From assembly GCA_050290865.1 (NCBI GenBank), contig JBNKIW010000007.1, forward strand, positions 66,939 to 130,938: a stretch of DNA of 64,000 nucleotides, read 5' to 3'. Each line of letters begins with the position of its first letter. Position 1 is the first letter of the stretch. Shown here piece after piece: positions 45,885 to 54,870 of the stretch. The translations under genes and the position numbers were made by a program. The notes under the pieces were generated by a model, which did not search any database, was not told the origin of the DNA, and worked only from the letters and a program-made list of their open reading frames with translations. The stretch comes from JARRLC01 sp050290865 (GTDB taxonomy: Bacteria > Pseudomonadota > Alphaproteobacteria > Rhizobiales > Rhodomicrobiaceae).

Positions 45885-46319
45885 ATGGGCACCAGGATGG
45901 GCACGGATCCCAACGAGCAGGGCGGCCTCGGCAAGGTTTATTCCATTGCCGAACTGGCTCAGGAGCTGGGCGTCACGACGCGCACCATCCGGTTCTATGA
46001 AGATCAGGGGCTCATTTCCCCGCAGCGCGCCGGACATGCGCGCATCTACACCACGCGCGACCGGGCGCGCATGCTGCTGATCCTGCGCGGCAAGCGGCTC
46101 GGCTTCTCGCTCAAGGACATCAAGGAATTTCTCGACCTTTACGCGGTGGATGCCACGCAGGTCGGACAACTCCAGTTGCTCGCCGTCAAGGTGAATACCC
46201 GCATTACCGCGCTGGAGGCGCAGCGCCAGGAAGTCGAGACCGTCCTGACCGAGTTGCAGGACATCAAGGGGGCGGCCCTCGCCGCGCTCCGCGAACGCGG
46301 CACGGCGGAGGGCTCCTGA
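45885..46319 (+). CDS. MerR-family regulator (LiuR-like)
   Basis: A 144-residue MerR protein. The start is taken at ATG 45885; a TTG at 45867 is possible. The winged-helix HTH spans about residues 18-85 (YSIAELAQELGVTTRTIRFYEDQGLI and GFSLKDIKEFLDLY) and a long dimerisation coiled coil covers about 95-135. No effector-binding cysteine or C-terminal sensor is present. It lies 115 bases before a beta-oxidation operon on the same strand, and a perfect palindrome precedes it. Regulation of fatty-acid or branched-chain acyl-CoA catabolism is the natural inference. Confidence 0.85.
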   Translation: MGTRMGTDPNEQGGLGKVYSIAELAQELGVTTRTIRFYEDQGLISPQRAGHARIYTTRDRARMLLILRGKRLGFSLKDIKEFLDLYAVDATQVGQLQLLAVKVNTRITALEAQRQEVETVLTELQDIKGAALAALRERGTAEGS

Positions 46320-46434
46320 TGATACGGCGTCATAAATGCCTTCGCCGGGTGCCATCCGGCGCCGCCCATTTCCGCGCAGGCGTGGAAGCACGCCCGCATT
46401 GTCTGCCATTCCTAAGCCAATCGGAGAAACATCC

Positions 46435-47571
46435 ATGAAGAAGGTGGTTATTGCCGGGTATGCACGCTCGCCGTTCACCCTGGCAAAGAAGGGGGAGCTC
46501 GCCTCGGTGCGTCCCGATGAGATGGCCGCGCAGGTCATCCGCGCGCTCGTCGCCAGGACCGGCGTGCCGGGGGAGGACATCGAAGATCTGCTGCTCGGCT
46601 GCGCTTTTCCCGAGGGCGAGCAGGGCTTCAACATGGCCCGTCTCGTCGGGCTGATGGCCGGCCTGCCCAAGGCCGTCGGTGGCGCCACCGTCAACCGCTT
46701 CTGCGGTTCGTCCATGTCCTCTGTGCACATTGCGGCGGGCGCGATCCAGATGGATGCGGGCGAGGCGTTCATCTGCGCGGGCGTGGAGAGCATGACGCGC
46801 GTGCCGATGATGGGCTTCAATCCGCTGCCCCATCCCGAATTCGCCAAGACAATGCCCGGCGCCTATATGAGCATGGGCGACACGGCGGAGAACGTCGCCG
46901 CGCGCTGGAATATCGGCCGGGCCGAGCAGGAGGAATTAGCGGTCCGCTCGCACAAGCTCGCCACGGCGGCGCGCGACGGTGGACGGCTGAGCGATGAAAT
47001 CGTCCCCATCACGGGACGCAAGGGAACGGTGTCCGTTGACGGTTGTATCCGGCCGGAAACGACATCGGAGACGCTCGCTGCGCTGAAGCCCGCGTTTAGC
47101 GCGGCGGGCGTCGTTACCGCCGGGACCTCCTCGCCGCTGACCGACGGCGCTTCCGCCTTGCTCGTCTGTTCCGAGGACTACGCGCGGCGCAAGACCCTCG
47201 ATATTCTGGCCAGCGTGAAGAGCGTCGCCGTGTGCGGCTGCGATCCGGAAATCATGGGCATCGGGCCGGTGGGCGCGACGAAGAAGGCGCTCGCCCGCGC
47301 CGGGATCGAGGCGGGCCAGCTCGACGTGATCGAGTTGAACGAAGCCTTCGCCAGCCAGGCCATCGCCTGCGTCCGCGAACTCGGCCTCAACCTCGACAAG
47401 ATCAATCTGGACGGCGGCGCCATCGCGCTCGGCCATCCGCTCGGCGCGACCGGCGCGCGCATCGTCGGCAAGGCCGCCTCGCTCCTGAAGCGCGAGAATG
47501 GCCGCTACGCGCTCGCCACGCAGTGCATCGGCGGCGGCCAGGGCATCGCCACGATCCTGGAGGCGATGTAA
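46435..47571 (+). CDS. fadA: Acetyl-CoA C-acyltransferase (thiolase)
   Basis: A 378-residue thiolase (start MKKVVIAGYARSPFTL at 46435 after GGAGAAA). The nucleophilic Cys90 is in VNRFCGSSMSS, and the C-terminal GHPLGATGARI and CIGGGQG motifs supply the other catalytic residues. It performs the thiolytic cleavage ending each beta-oxidation turn. Its TAA overlaps the next ATG by one base. The name fadA is by role; a FadI-type relation is possible. Confidence 0.92.
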   Translation: MKKVVIAGYARSPFTLAKKGELASVRPDEMAAQVIRALVARTGVPGEDIEDLLLGCAFPEGEQGFNMARLVGLMAGLPKAVGGATVNRFCGSSMSSVHIAAGAIQMDAGEAFICAGVESMTRVPMMGFNPLPHPEFAKTMPGAYMSMGDTAENVAARWNIGRAEQEELAVRSHKLATAARDGGRLSDEIVPITGRKGTVSVDGCIRPETTSETLAALKPAFSAAGVVTAGTSSPLTDGASALLVCSEDYARRKTLDILASVKSVAVCGCDPEIMGIGPVGATKKALARAGIEAGQLDVIELNEAFASQAIACVRELGLNLDKINLDGGAIALGHPLGATGARIVGKAASLLKRENGRYALATQCIGGGQGIATILEAM

Positions 47572-49895
47572 TGACGACCGAAATAAGAAAAGTCGCCGTC
47601 ATCGGCGCGGGCGTCATGGGGGCGGGGATTGCCGCTCACGTCGCCAATGCGGGCGTGCCCGTGGTGCTTCTCGACATCGTGCCGCCGGGGGCCGCCAACC
47701 GCAACGCCATCGCCGAGGGGGCGGTGGCGAAGATGCTCAAGGCCGACCCGGCGCCGTTCATGAGCAAGGCCGCCGCCAAGCTCATCACCACCGGCAACAT
47801 CGAAGACCATCTCGGGCTTCTGGCCGAGTGCGACTGGATCGTGGAAGCGGTCATCGAGCGGCTGGACATCAAGCAGTCGCTCTACACCAAAATCGAAGCG
47901 GCGCGGAAGCCGGGCAGCGCGGTGTCGTCCAACACCTCGACCATCCCGCTTGAAAAACTCGTGGAGGGGCTGCCGGACAGTTTCGCCGCCGACTTCCTCA
48001 TCACACATTTCTTCAATCCGCCGCGCTACATGCGACTCTTGGAAGTTGTCGGCGGTGCGAAGACGCGGCCCGCGATCGTCGAAGCCGTGTCGCATTTCGC
48101 CGATCACATGCTCGGCAAGAGCGTGGTGCGCTGCAAGGATCGCCCCGGCTTCATCGCCAACCGGCTCGGCGTGTTCTGGCTGCAGGCAGCGGTGGTCAAT
48201 GCCTTCGAAATGACGCTTCCCATCGAGGAGGCCGACGCCATCATCGGCAGGCCGATGGGCATCCCGAAGACCGGCGTATTCGGCCTGCTCGATCTCGTCG
48301 GCCTCGACCTGATGCCGCATGTCAATGCCAGTCTGGCGGGCGCTCTGCCGCAGGATGATCCGTTCCACGCCATCAACCGCCCGCTGCCGCTCGTCGAGCG
48401 CATGATCGCCGACGGCTACACGGGACGCAAAGGCAAGGGCGGCTTCTACCGGATCAACCGTGAGAAGGGGAAGCAGAAGGAAGCCATCGACCTCGTGACC
48501 GGCCAGTACCGGAAAACGCAGAAGGCCGAGGTGGAAGCTGTGGCCGCGGCGGGCAAGAAGCTCGCGCGCTTGTTCGATCACGACAGCGAGCATGGCCGCT
48601 ACGCGTGGCGCGTGATGGGGCCGACGCTGCGCTACGCCGCCGCGCTCCTGGGTGATGCTGCCGACGAGGTCGACTCCATCGATGAAGCCATGCGCCTCGG
48701 TTACAACTGGAAATTCGGCCCCTTCGAGCTGATCGACCAGTTGGGCGTGGACTGGTTCATCGCGCGGCTGGAGAAGGACGGCCAGCCCGTCCCGGCGGCG
48801 CTGCGCACGGCCAGCGGCCGCACCTTCTACCGCGTGGAGAACGGCCGCCGCCAGGTCCTCGGCCTTGACGGTGCGTATCGCGACGTCGCGCGCCCGGAAG
48901 GCGTGCTGATGCTTAGCGATATCAAGCTCACATCCAAGCCGCTCCTGAAAAACGGCTCGGCGGCGCTGTGGGACATCGGCGACGGCGTGGTCTGTTTCGA
49001 GTTCACCTCCAAGATGAACGCGCTCGACCCGGATATCCTCGACCTCCTGGGCAAGTCCATCGCGCTGGTGGCGAAGAACTACAAGGCGATGGTCGTCTAC
49101 AATGAGGGGAGCAACTTCTCTGTCGGCGCCAATCTCGGCCTTGCGCTGTTCGCTGCCAATATCGCGGCATGGCCTGAGATCGAAAAGCTGATCGCGGGCG
49201 GGCAGGCGACCTATCGCGCGCTGAAATATGCGCCCTTCCCGGTCGTGGCCGCGCCTGCGGGCATGGCGCTGGGCGGCGGCTGCGAAATCCTCCTGCACTC
49301 GGATGCCGTGCAGGCGCACGCCGAGACCTATGCGGGCCTCGTCGAAGTCGGCGTCGGGCTGATCCCCGGCTGGGGCGGCTGCAAGGAAATGCTCGCCCGC
49401 TGGGCCGCGAACGGCCGGAGCCCCAAGGGGCCGATGCCCGCGGTGGCCAAGGTGTTCGAGATGGTCAGCACGGCGACCGTTGCCAAATCCGCGGCGGAGG
49501 CCAAAGAAGTGCTGTTCCTGCGCCCGACGGACGGCATCACCATGAACCGCTATCGCCTGCTCGCCGACGCCAAGGCCAGGGCGCTGGCGCTCGTGCCCGA
49601 CTATCAGCCGCCCGAGCCGCCGGTCTTTGTACTGCCCGGACCGTCCGGCAAGACGGCGCTCGACATGGCGGTTGCCGGTTTCCACCGGCTTGGCAAGGCC
49701 ACGCCGCACGACGTGGTGGTGGCGGGCGCGCTGGCGGAAATCCTCAGCGGCGGCGATGCGGACCTGACGGAGGTGCTGGACGAAAGCGCCGTCCTGGAAC
49801 TGGAGCGCACGCGTTTTATGCGGCTGGTAAAGACGCCGGGCACGCTCGCACGCATCGAACACATGCTGGAGACGGGCAAACCGTTGCGGAATTGA
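47571..49895 (+). CDS. fadB: 3-hydroxyacyl-CoA dehydrogenase/enoyl-CoA hydratase
   Basis: A 774-residue bifunctional enzyme with domain order reversed relative to Escherichia coli FadB. The NAD-binding dehydrogenase half is first (VAVIGAGVMGAGIAAHVANAG at about 8-28; HFFNPPRYMRLLEVV), and the crotonase half is C-terminal (PAGMALGGGCEILLHSDAV; EVGVGLIPGWGG). This order is usual for many alphaproteobacterial homologues. ATG overlaps the thiolase TAA, so the proteins are probably made together as an alpha/beta complex. Confidence 0.93.
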   Translation: MTTEIRKVAVIGAGVMGAGIAAHVANAGVPVVLLDIVPPGAANRNAIAEGAVAKMLKADPAPFMSKAAAKLITTGNIEDHLGLLAECDWIVEAVIERLDIKQSLYTKIEAARKPGSAVSSNTSTIPLEKLVEGLPDSFAADFLITHFFNPPRYMRLLEVVGGAKTRPAIVEAVSHFADHMLGKSVVRCKDRPGFIANRLGVFWLQAAVVNAFEMTLPIEEADAIIGRPMGIPKTGVFGLLDLVGLDLMPHVNASLAGALPQDDPFHAINRPLPLVERMIADGYTGRKGKGGFYRINREKGKQKEAIDLVTGQYRKTQKAEVEAVAAAGKKLARLFDHDSEHGRYAWRVMGPTLRYAAALLGDAADEVDSIDEAMRLGYNWKFGPFELIDQLGVDWFIARLEKDGQPVPAALRTASGRTFYRVENGRRQVLGLDGAYRDVARPEGVLMLSDIKLTSKPLLKNGSAALWDIGDGVVCFEFTSKMNALDPDILDLLGKSIALVAKNYKAMVVYNEGSNFSVGANLGLALFAANIAAWPEIEKLIAGGQATYRALKYAPFPVVAAPAGMALGGGCEILLHSDAVQAHAETYAGLVEVGVGLIPGWGGCKEMLARWAANGRSPKGPMPAVAKVFEMVSTATVAKSAAEAKEVLFLRPTDGITMNRYRLLADAKARALALVPDYQPPEPPVFVLPGPSGKTALDMAVAGFHRLGKATPHDVVVAGALAEILSGGDADLTEVLDESAVLELERTRFMRLVKTPGTLARIEHMLETGKPLRN

Positions 49896-49995
49896 GGAGG
49901 CACGTTTCGGTGCACCCGCGTTGTCATGCCTGCTTCCGCGGGAATGAGAACGAGGACGACGGCGAACGTCAAAGACGACACCAAGGAAACACATC

Positions 49996-51783
49996 ATGGC
50001 CAGTTACAAGGCTCCCTTGCGCGACATGCGCTTCGTGCTCTTCGAGCTGATGGGCGGCGATAATCTCGCCGAACTCCCCGGCTTCGAGGATTTCACCCGC
50101 GATCTGATCGACCCCGTGCTGGAAGAGGCGGCCAAGGTCTGCGAGGAGGTCCTCCAGCCGATCAACCTCTCCGGCGACGAGGAAGGCTGCACCTTCGAGA
50201 ACGGCGTCGTGCGCACGCCTAAAGGCTTCAAGGAAGCCTACGACACCTTCCGCGAGGGCGGCTGGACGTCGATCGCCTGCGATCCCGCCTATGGCGGCCA
50301 GGGCTTGCCGGAGTCGGTCAACACGCTGGTCATGGAGATGATCTGCTCGTCGAACCTGTCCTTCGGCATGTATCCCGGGCTCAGCCACGGCGCCTATGTC
50401 GCCCTGCACGAATTCGGCACGGAAGCGCTGAGGAACACCTATCTGCCCAAGCTCGTGGACGGCACATGGTCGGGCACGATGTGCCTCACCGAGCCGCATT
50501 GCGGCACCGACCTCGGCCTGATGCGCACCAAGGCCATCCCGCAGGACGACGGCAGCTGCAAAATCACCGGCACCAAGATCTTCATCTCGGCGGGCGAGCA
50601 CGACCTGACCGAGAACATCCTGCATCTGGTGCTGGCGCGCCTTCCCGATGCGCCGAAGGGCATCAAGGGCATCAGCCTGTTCATCGTGCCGAAATTCCTG
50701 GTGAAGGAGGACGGCACGCCCGGACCGCAAAACGGCGTGTCCTGCGGCTCGATTGAGCACAAGATGGGCATCAAGGCGTCCTCGACCTGCGTCATGAATT
50801 TCGATGACGCCACCGGCTGGCTGATCGGTGAGCCGAACAAGGGCATGCGCGCCATGTTCGCCATGATGAACACCGCGCGGCTCGGCGTCGGCATGCAGGG
50901 GCTGGGGCTGATGGAGGCGTCCTATCAGGGTGCCGTCGCCTATGCCCGCGAGCGGCTGCAGGGGCGCGCGCTTTCGGGGGCCAAACACCCCGATAAGCCT
51001 GCCGACCCGATCATCGTGCACCCGGATGTGCGGCGCATGCTGCTGACGCAGCGCGCTTACGGCGAGGGCAGCCGGGCGCTGGCCGCCTGGTGCGCGTGGA
51101 ACCTCGATCTTGCCGAACATCACCCCGACGCCGCCGTGCGCCAGGAAGCGGACGACCTCGTGGCGCTGCTCACGCCGATCATCAAGTCGCTGCTCACCGA
51201 TCTCGGCTACGACGCGACGAATATGGGCATGCAGGTGCTCGGTGGCCACGGCTACATCCGCGAGCACGGCATGGAGCAATATGTCCGCGACTGCCGCATC
51301 TCGCAGATCTACGAGGGTACCAACGGCGTGCAGGCGCTCGACCTGGTGGGGCGCAAGCTGTCCGCGCATGGCGGGCGCTATCTGCGGCGGTTCTTCCATC
51401 CGGTCGCGGCCTATATCGAGGCGAATGCCGGGAACAAGGCGCTTGCCGAATTCATCGGGCCGCTGGCGAAGGCCCTCACCCGCCTGCAGCAGGCGACGGC
51501 CCAGGTGGCGCGCACCGGCCTGGCCAATCCGGACGAAGCGGGGGCGGCGGCGTCCGATTATCTGCGGCTGTTCGGGCTGACGGCGCTGGCCTATCAGTGG
51601 ACGCGGATGGCGGAGGTGAGCCTGCCGAAGCTCGGTGCGGACGATCCTGACGGCTTCTACGCGGCGAAAGTGGCGACGGCGCGGTTTTTCACGGAACGCC
51701 TGCTGCCGCAGACCAGCGGGCTGTTCGCGGCGGTGATGGCCGGGGGCAAGTCGATGATGGCTTTCGAGGAAGCCGCATTCTGA
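49996..51783 (+). CDS. Acyl-CoA dehydrogenase with extra C-terminal domain
   Basis: A 595-residue FAD enzyme of the long acyl-CoA dehydrogenase group. The N-terminal part includes an extension domain (MASYKAPLRDMRFVLFELM), then CLTEPHCGTDLGLMRTKA (FAD/substrate loop) and QVLGGHGYIREHGMEQYVRDCRI. A C-terminal all-helical domain, as in FadE-like enzymes, covers about residues 470-590. It completes the beta-oxidation set and lies 100 bases after the HAD/ECH gene. Confidence 0.93.
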   Translation: MASYKAPLRDMRFVLFELMGGDNLAELPGFEDFTRDLIDPVLEEAAKVCEEVLQPINLSGDEEGCTFENGVVRTPKGFKEAYDTFREGGWTSIACDPAYGGQGLPESVNTLVMEMICSSNLSFGMYPGLSHGAYVALHEFGTEALRNTYLPKLVDGTWSGTMCLTEPHCGTDLGLMRTKAIPQDDGSCKITGTKIFISAGEHDLTENILHLVLARLPDAPKGIKGISLFIVPKFLVKEDGTPGPQNGVSCGSIEHKMGIKASSTCVMNFDDATGWLIGEPNKGMRAMFAMMNTARLGVGMQGLGLMEASYQGAVAYARERLQGRALSGAKHPDKPADPIIVHPDVRRMLLTQRAYGEGSRALAAWCAWNLDLAEHHPDAAVRQEADDLVALLTPIIKSLLTDLGYDATNMGMQVLGGHGYIREHGMEQYVRDCRISQIYEGTNGVQALDLVGRKLSAHGGRYLRRFFHPVAAYIEANAGNKALAEFIGPLAKALTRLQQATAQVARTGLANPDEAGAAASDYLRLFGLTALAYQWTRMAEVSLPKLGADDPDGFYAAKVATARFFTERLLPQTSGLFAAVMAGGKSMMAFEEAAF

Positions 51784-51789
51784 ACGTGC

Positions 51790-51825
51790 GGGGCGAGCGC
51801 GGGACAGGCCGTGCTCACTCGCCCC
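51790..51825. terminator. Stem-loop between acyl-CoA dehydrogenase and queD
   Basis: GGGGCGAG (51790-51797) complements CTCGCCCC (51818-51825). The right arm runs into the 3' end of queD. A convergent-gene structure without a T-tract. Confidence 0.45.
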
Positions 51826-52171
51826 CGTATTCCGCCCAGCAGTCGGGCGTCTCGTACACCACGACCGCCACGAGTTGCGGCAGGTCGGGCCTTGCGCGCG
51901 TCCAGATCCACACCGCGATATTCTCCGCGGTAGGATTGGCGAGCCCTTCGATATCGTTGAGGCAACTGCCGTTCAGCTTTCCATGCAGTGGCGCGAACGC
52001 GGCCTCGATGTCGAAGAAATCGGCGACGAACCCGGTTACGGGATCGACCGGCCCTTCCAGGCGCAGTTCCACCCGGTAGGAATGGCCGTGCATCCGGCGG
52101 CAGCGATGCGTTTCCGGCACCTTGGGCAGGAAATGCGCGGCCTCGAAGTTGAATGCTTGCGTGATCTTCAT
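51815..52171 (-). CDS. queD: 6-carboxytetrahydropterin synthase QueD
   Basis: A 118-residue QueD of the PTPS fold, making 6-carboxy-5,6,7,8-tetrahydropterin in queuosine synthesis. Zinc ligands are His13 (EAAHFL), His28 and His30 (CRRMHGHS), with catalytic Cys24. The closing PTAENIAVWIW and VVVYETPDCWAEY segments are canonical. It is alone, convergent with the acyl-CoA dehydrogenase gene; no other que gene is in the window, and I see no preQ1 riboswitch before it. Confidence 0.95.
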   Translation of the reverse strand: MKITQAFNFEAAHFLPKVPETHRCRRMHGHSYRVELRLEGPVDPVTGFVADFFDIEAAFAPLHGKLNGSCLNDIEGLANPTAENIAVWIWTRARPDLPQLVAVVVYETPDCWAEYGGE

Positions 52172-52202
52172 GTCTGACCAAACGGCTGGCGTATCGAGCG
52201 CA

Positions 52203-52373
52203 CTAGTACGCCCCGCAGGAAGTCCTGACCCATTTGCCGCGAGTGCTCACAGGACTTCCTGCGGATAAGGCGTACTAGCAACTTATTGAATCTAGTACAG
52301 CTTTTCCGCGAGCCAAGTTCGCATGAACCCGTGCGGCTAACGGGGTACGAACTTGGCTCGCGGGCTGTACTAG
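52203..52373. repeat. Dispersed double-hairpin repeat, copy 2 (complete)
   Basis: A complete 171-nt element. Hairpin A (52203-52278, 76 nt) is bounded by CTAGTAC and GTACTAG, with inner stem CGCAGGAAGTCCTG/CAGGACTTCCTGCG. A 13-nt spacer follows, then hairpin B (52292-52373, 82 nt), bounded CTAGTAC/GTACTAG with stem CGCGAGCCAAGTTCG (52307-52321)/CGAACTTGGCTCGCG (52348-52362). Base changes against copy 1 keep pairing (A-T to G-C and G-C to C-G). Confidence 0.9.
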
Positions 52374-52390
52374 CGGCGCGGCCCGAACCT

Positions 52391-54415
52391 TCACCGCGAT
52401 CTTAGCAGATTCCTGAGCGCCAGCATGAACAATGCAATAACCACCACACCGAACACATTCTGCACCACGCCCGCCGTCGAAACCCCGAGCGGCACGCGCA
52501 CCAGCGCCTGACCGGCCTGCGTCTCGAATCCGTAAAGGCAGCTGTAGACGCGCCGCGCGGCGTCGGGGCTTTCCCAGCCCAGGAAGAACAGCGAATTCTT
52601 CAGCGACAGGAAGAACGCCTCGCCTGTCGCGCGCCCGTCGCCCGCGATGCAGCCGCCGCCCGAGAACAGATTGAACACCGACAGCACGATCCACCACAAG
52701 AACCCGCTTATCCACTGGATCACGGACCAGAATGTGACATGCGCGGGCCACGTGGGAAACAGCGGCGCGCCTGCCGCCACCACCCCGTCCGGTGCGCTGG
52801 CGAGATACGCGTGCGTGCGCATTCCCAGATAGATGAGTGTGAACAAAAGGATCGACGCTCCCCACAGCATGAGCGGGCGGATCATCGAACGCCCGTAATC
52901 GGACACGCCGCCATAGGCCCAGCCCATCCAGAACCGCGCCTTGCCGCGTCCGAACGGGTTGTCATGCCAGAACCGCCGACAGCGCGTCTCCTGAGCGAAG
53001 AACCACTGGATGCGGTCGTTGTCCTGCGTCTCGGCGGCGAGCTGGCGCAGGCGCCGGTAGCGCGAGGCCAGATCGGCGTCGCCGCAGATTTTCATGCTGC
53101 GCAGGAGCCTGGGGCGCGGGTCGCCGAGGGCCTTGTCCGCAAACTCGGGCGTGAGGCTGAGCGGGTCGGCGATGGTCATATGGTCGAAGCGCGGCGGCTC
53201 GCGGAAGCTGGTGACGTGGAAGCTTGGCACCTGCGCGAAACGGCTGCCCGCCAGTACGAAGGCCGCGCAGGCCTGAACCGCGGAAAACACGGCCGCGCCT
53301 TCGAAAACGGCCTGCCGGAAGCTCGCGCGCGACTTGAAGGTCACCTGCCAGAAATTGGCGGCGCCGTGGAACGTCGCGTTGGAGAAGGACGCGCTGTCCT
53401 TGAACTTGACGGAGGGGAAGTTCGCGTCGTGAGAAAAGACGGCGTCCTCGAAGTGGACGTCGCCTTTGAAGCGGGCTCCCTCGAATTCAGCTTCGCTCGC
53501 AAAAGCGGCCTGCTCGAAATCGGCGTTTCCGTCGAACCGCGCCCTCCGGAACGACACCAGGCTCGCGAACCGCCCTTCGCCGAAGCGGGCATCGTCGGCG
53601 AAATGGGCGGCCTCGAAGCTGGTTTCGTTCTGAAACTGGGCGAGGCGGAAGGACGCTTTGTCCGCAAATGCGGTTTCCTCGAAGCTCGCCGACTTTTGAA
53701 ACTCGACCTCGCCGAAGCGGGCTTCCGAGCGGAATTGCGCCTTGTCGAACTTCGTCGCACCGCAGAAGCGCGTCTTCATCAGCCCGACGGTGCCTTCGAG
53801 TACGGCGCCCTCGAAATTGGCGTCGGCCTTGAACTCCGCCTCGTCGAACCGGGGATTGCCGCCGAATTGCGTGCGGACGAATTCGGCGTGCCCCGTGAAC
53901 CGGGCGCCGCGGAAATCCGCGCGCTTGCCGAACTGGACCTTCTGGAAGCGTGCTGCGGGGACCAGCGGCCCGGTGGAATCGCGCAAAAATTCGGTGCGCT
54001 CGAAATCGGCCGGCGAGGCAAAAGCGGCGTCCTCGAAATCGGCGACGTGGTAGAATTTCACCTGCTTCAGAATGGCCTCGCCATCGAAGCGCGTGCCCCC
54101 GAAGCGGGCGGTGAAGGCGAAATGGACGCTGCCGAAATCGGCCTTGCCGAGAAAATGCGCGCCTTCGAAGGCGGCCGGACCCGGGAAGACGAAGCTGGCG
54201 AAATTCGCGTCCGCCGCGAACTCCATGCCGGTGAAGTCCGCCCTGGCTTCCGTGAGCCAGTCCTGCGTTTCCTGATTCTGCCCTTCACCGAACCAGTCCG
54301 TGGACCAGGTGCCGCTCTCTTCGAGACGCTCCTTGCGCTGGAGCATCTCCAACGCCCAGGCGTTCCACTGGCTCTCGCCCTTCTCCCACAGTGCTCGGGT
54401 CTGTTCGTTGTTCAT
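52391..54415 (-). CDS. Large pentapeptide-repeat protein with C-terminal membrane domain
   Basis: A 674-residue protein. Residues about 60-405 are nearly continuous pentapeptide repeats with Phe every fifth residue and Ala between (for example ADFRGARFTGHAEF), forming a predicted quadrilateral beta-helix. After a charged helical link (YRRLRQLAAETQDNDRIQWFF) there are four hydrophobic segments at about 505-527, 555-580, 597-615 and 645-668. A helix-loop reading EAFFLSLKNSLFFLGWE precedes the last one, reminiscent of two-helix channel pores, a speculation. No neighbour suggests a function. Monocistronic. Confidence 0.85.
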   Translation of the reverse strand: MNNEQTRALWEKGESQWNAWALEMLQRKERLEESGTWSTDWFGEGQNQETQDWLTEARADFTGMEFAADANFASFVFPGPAAFEGAHFLGKADFGSVHFAFTARFGGTRFDGEAILKQVKFYHVADFEDAAFASPADFERTEFLRDSTGPLVPAARFQKVQFGKRADFRGARFTGHAEFVRTQFGGNPRFDEAEFKADANFEGAVLEGTVGLMKTRFCGATKFDKAQFRSEARFGEVEFQKSASFEETAFADKASFRLAQFQNETSFEAAHFADDARFGEGRFASLVSFRRARFDGNADFEQAAFASEAEFEGARFKGDVHFEDAVFSHDANFPSVKFKDSASFSNATFHGAANFWQVTFKSRASFRQAVFEGAAVFSAVQACAAFVLAGSRFAQVPSFHVTSFREPPRFDHMTIADPLSLTPEFADKALGDPRPRLLRSMKICGDADLASRYRRLRQLAAETQDNDRIQWFFAQETRCRRFWHDNPFGRGKARFWMGWAYGGVSDYGRSMIRPLMLWGASILLFTLIYLGMRTHAYLASAPDGVVAAGAPLFPTWPAHVTFWSVIQWISGFLWWIVLSVFNLFSGGGCIAGDGRATGEAFFLSLKNSLFFLGWESPDAARRVYSCLYGFETQAGQALVRVPLGVSTAGVVQNVFGVVVIALFMLALRNLLRSR

Positions 54416-54569
54416 CCGCCACGCCCCCCTAGCGCATACCTTTTCTTAGCGAAACCCGGCGGCGATGACAAAGGCACATGCTGTCTCATGCACGAAAAGC
54501 CGTCGGGGCATGGGTTGCGGGCCACGCCTCCGCTGTTATGGTTTGTGCCCACAGCAAATGAGGAAAGCA

Positions 54570-54866
54570 ATGCTTTACGCAGCAATCTGCAAGGACGACC
54601 CCGCCCACGGCATAGCCCGGCGGAAGGAGACACGGCCCCGCCATCTCGCCTATCTGGAAGGGCTGGGAGACAGGATCCGTGCGGCAGGCGCGCTCCTGTC
54701 GGAGGACGGCACGGAACCGCGCGGCAGTCTTTTGGTCATCGAGGCGGAAAGCCTGGAAGCGGCGCGCGCGCTGCTGGCGGACGATCCTTACGCCCAGGCG
54801 GGCGTGTTCGCGAGCGTCGAGGTGTATCCGCTGAAACAGGCGGTGGGAGCGGTGGCGCTCGGCTGA
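54570..54866 (+). CDS. YciI-family protein
   Basis: A 98-residue YCII-related ferredoxin-like dimer fold. The start at 54570 (MLYAAICKDDPAH) follows GAGGAAAG. The His/Asp pair typical of the family is present (RPRHLAYLEGL; DDPYAQAGVF). Function unresolved; enzymes such as chlorohydroquinone-cleaving relatives exist. Divergent from the pentapeptide gene. Confidence 0.9.
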   Translation: MLYAAICKDDPAHGIARRKETRPRHLAYLEGLGDRIRAAGALLSEDGTEPRGSLLVIEAESLEAARALLADDPYAQAGVFASVEVYPLKQAVGAVALG

Positions 54867-54870
54867 AAGG

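Noticed and set aside
47505..49997. An 830-codon minus-strand frame
   Set aside because: Antisense to the bifunctional HAD/ECH gene, which is unmistakable on the plus strand; no recognised motif on the minus.
52172..52202. A preQ1-type riboswitch before queD
   Set aside because: Only 31 bases separate the queD start from the repeat, and no preQ1 aptamer-like stem with an A-rich tail is visible.
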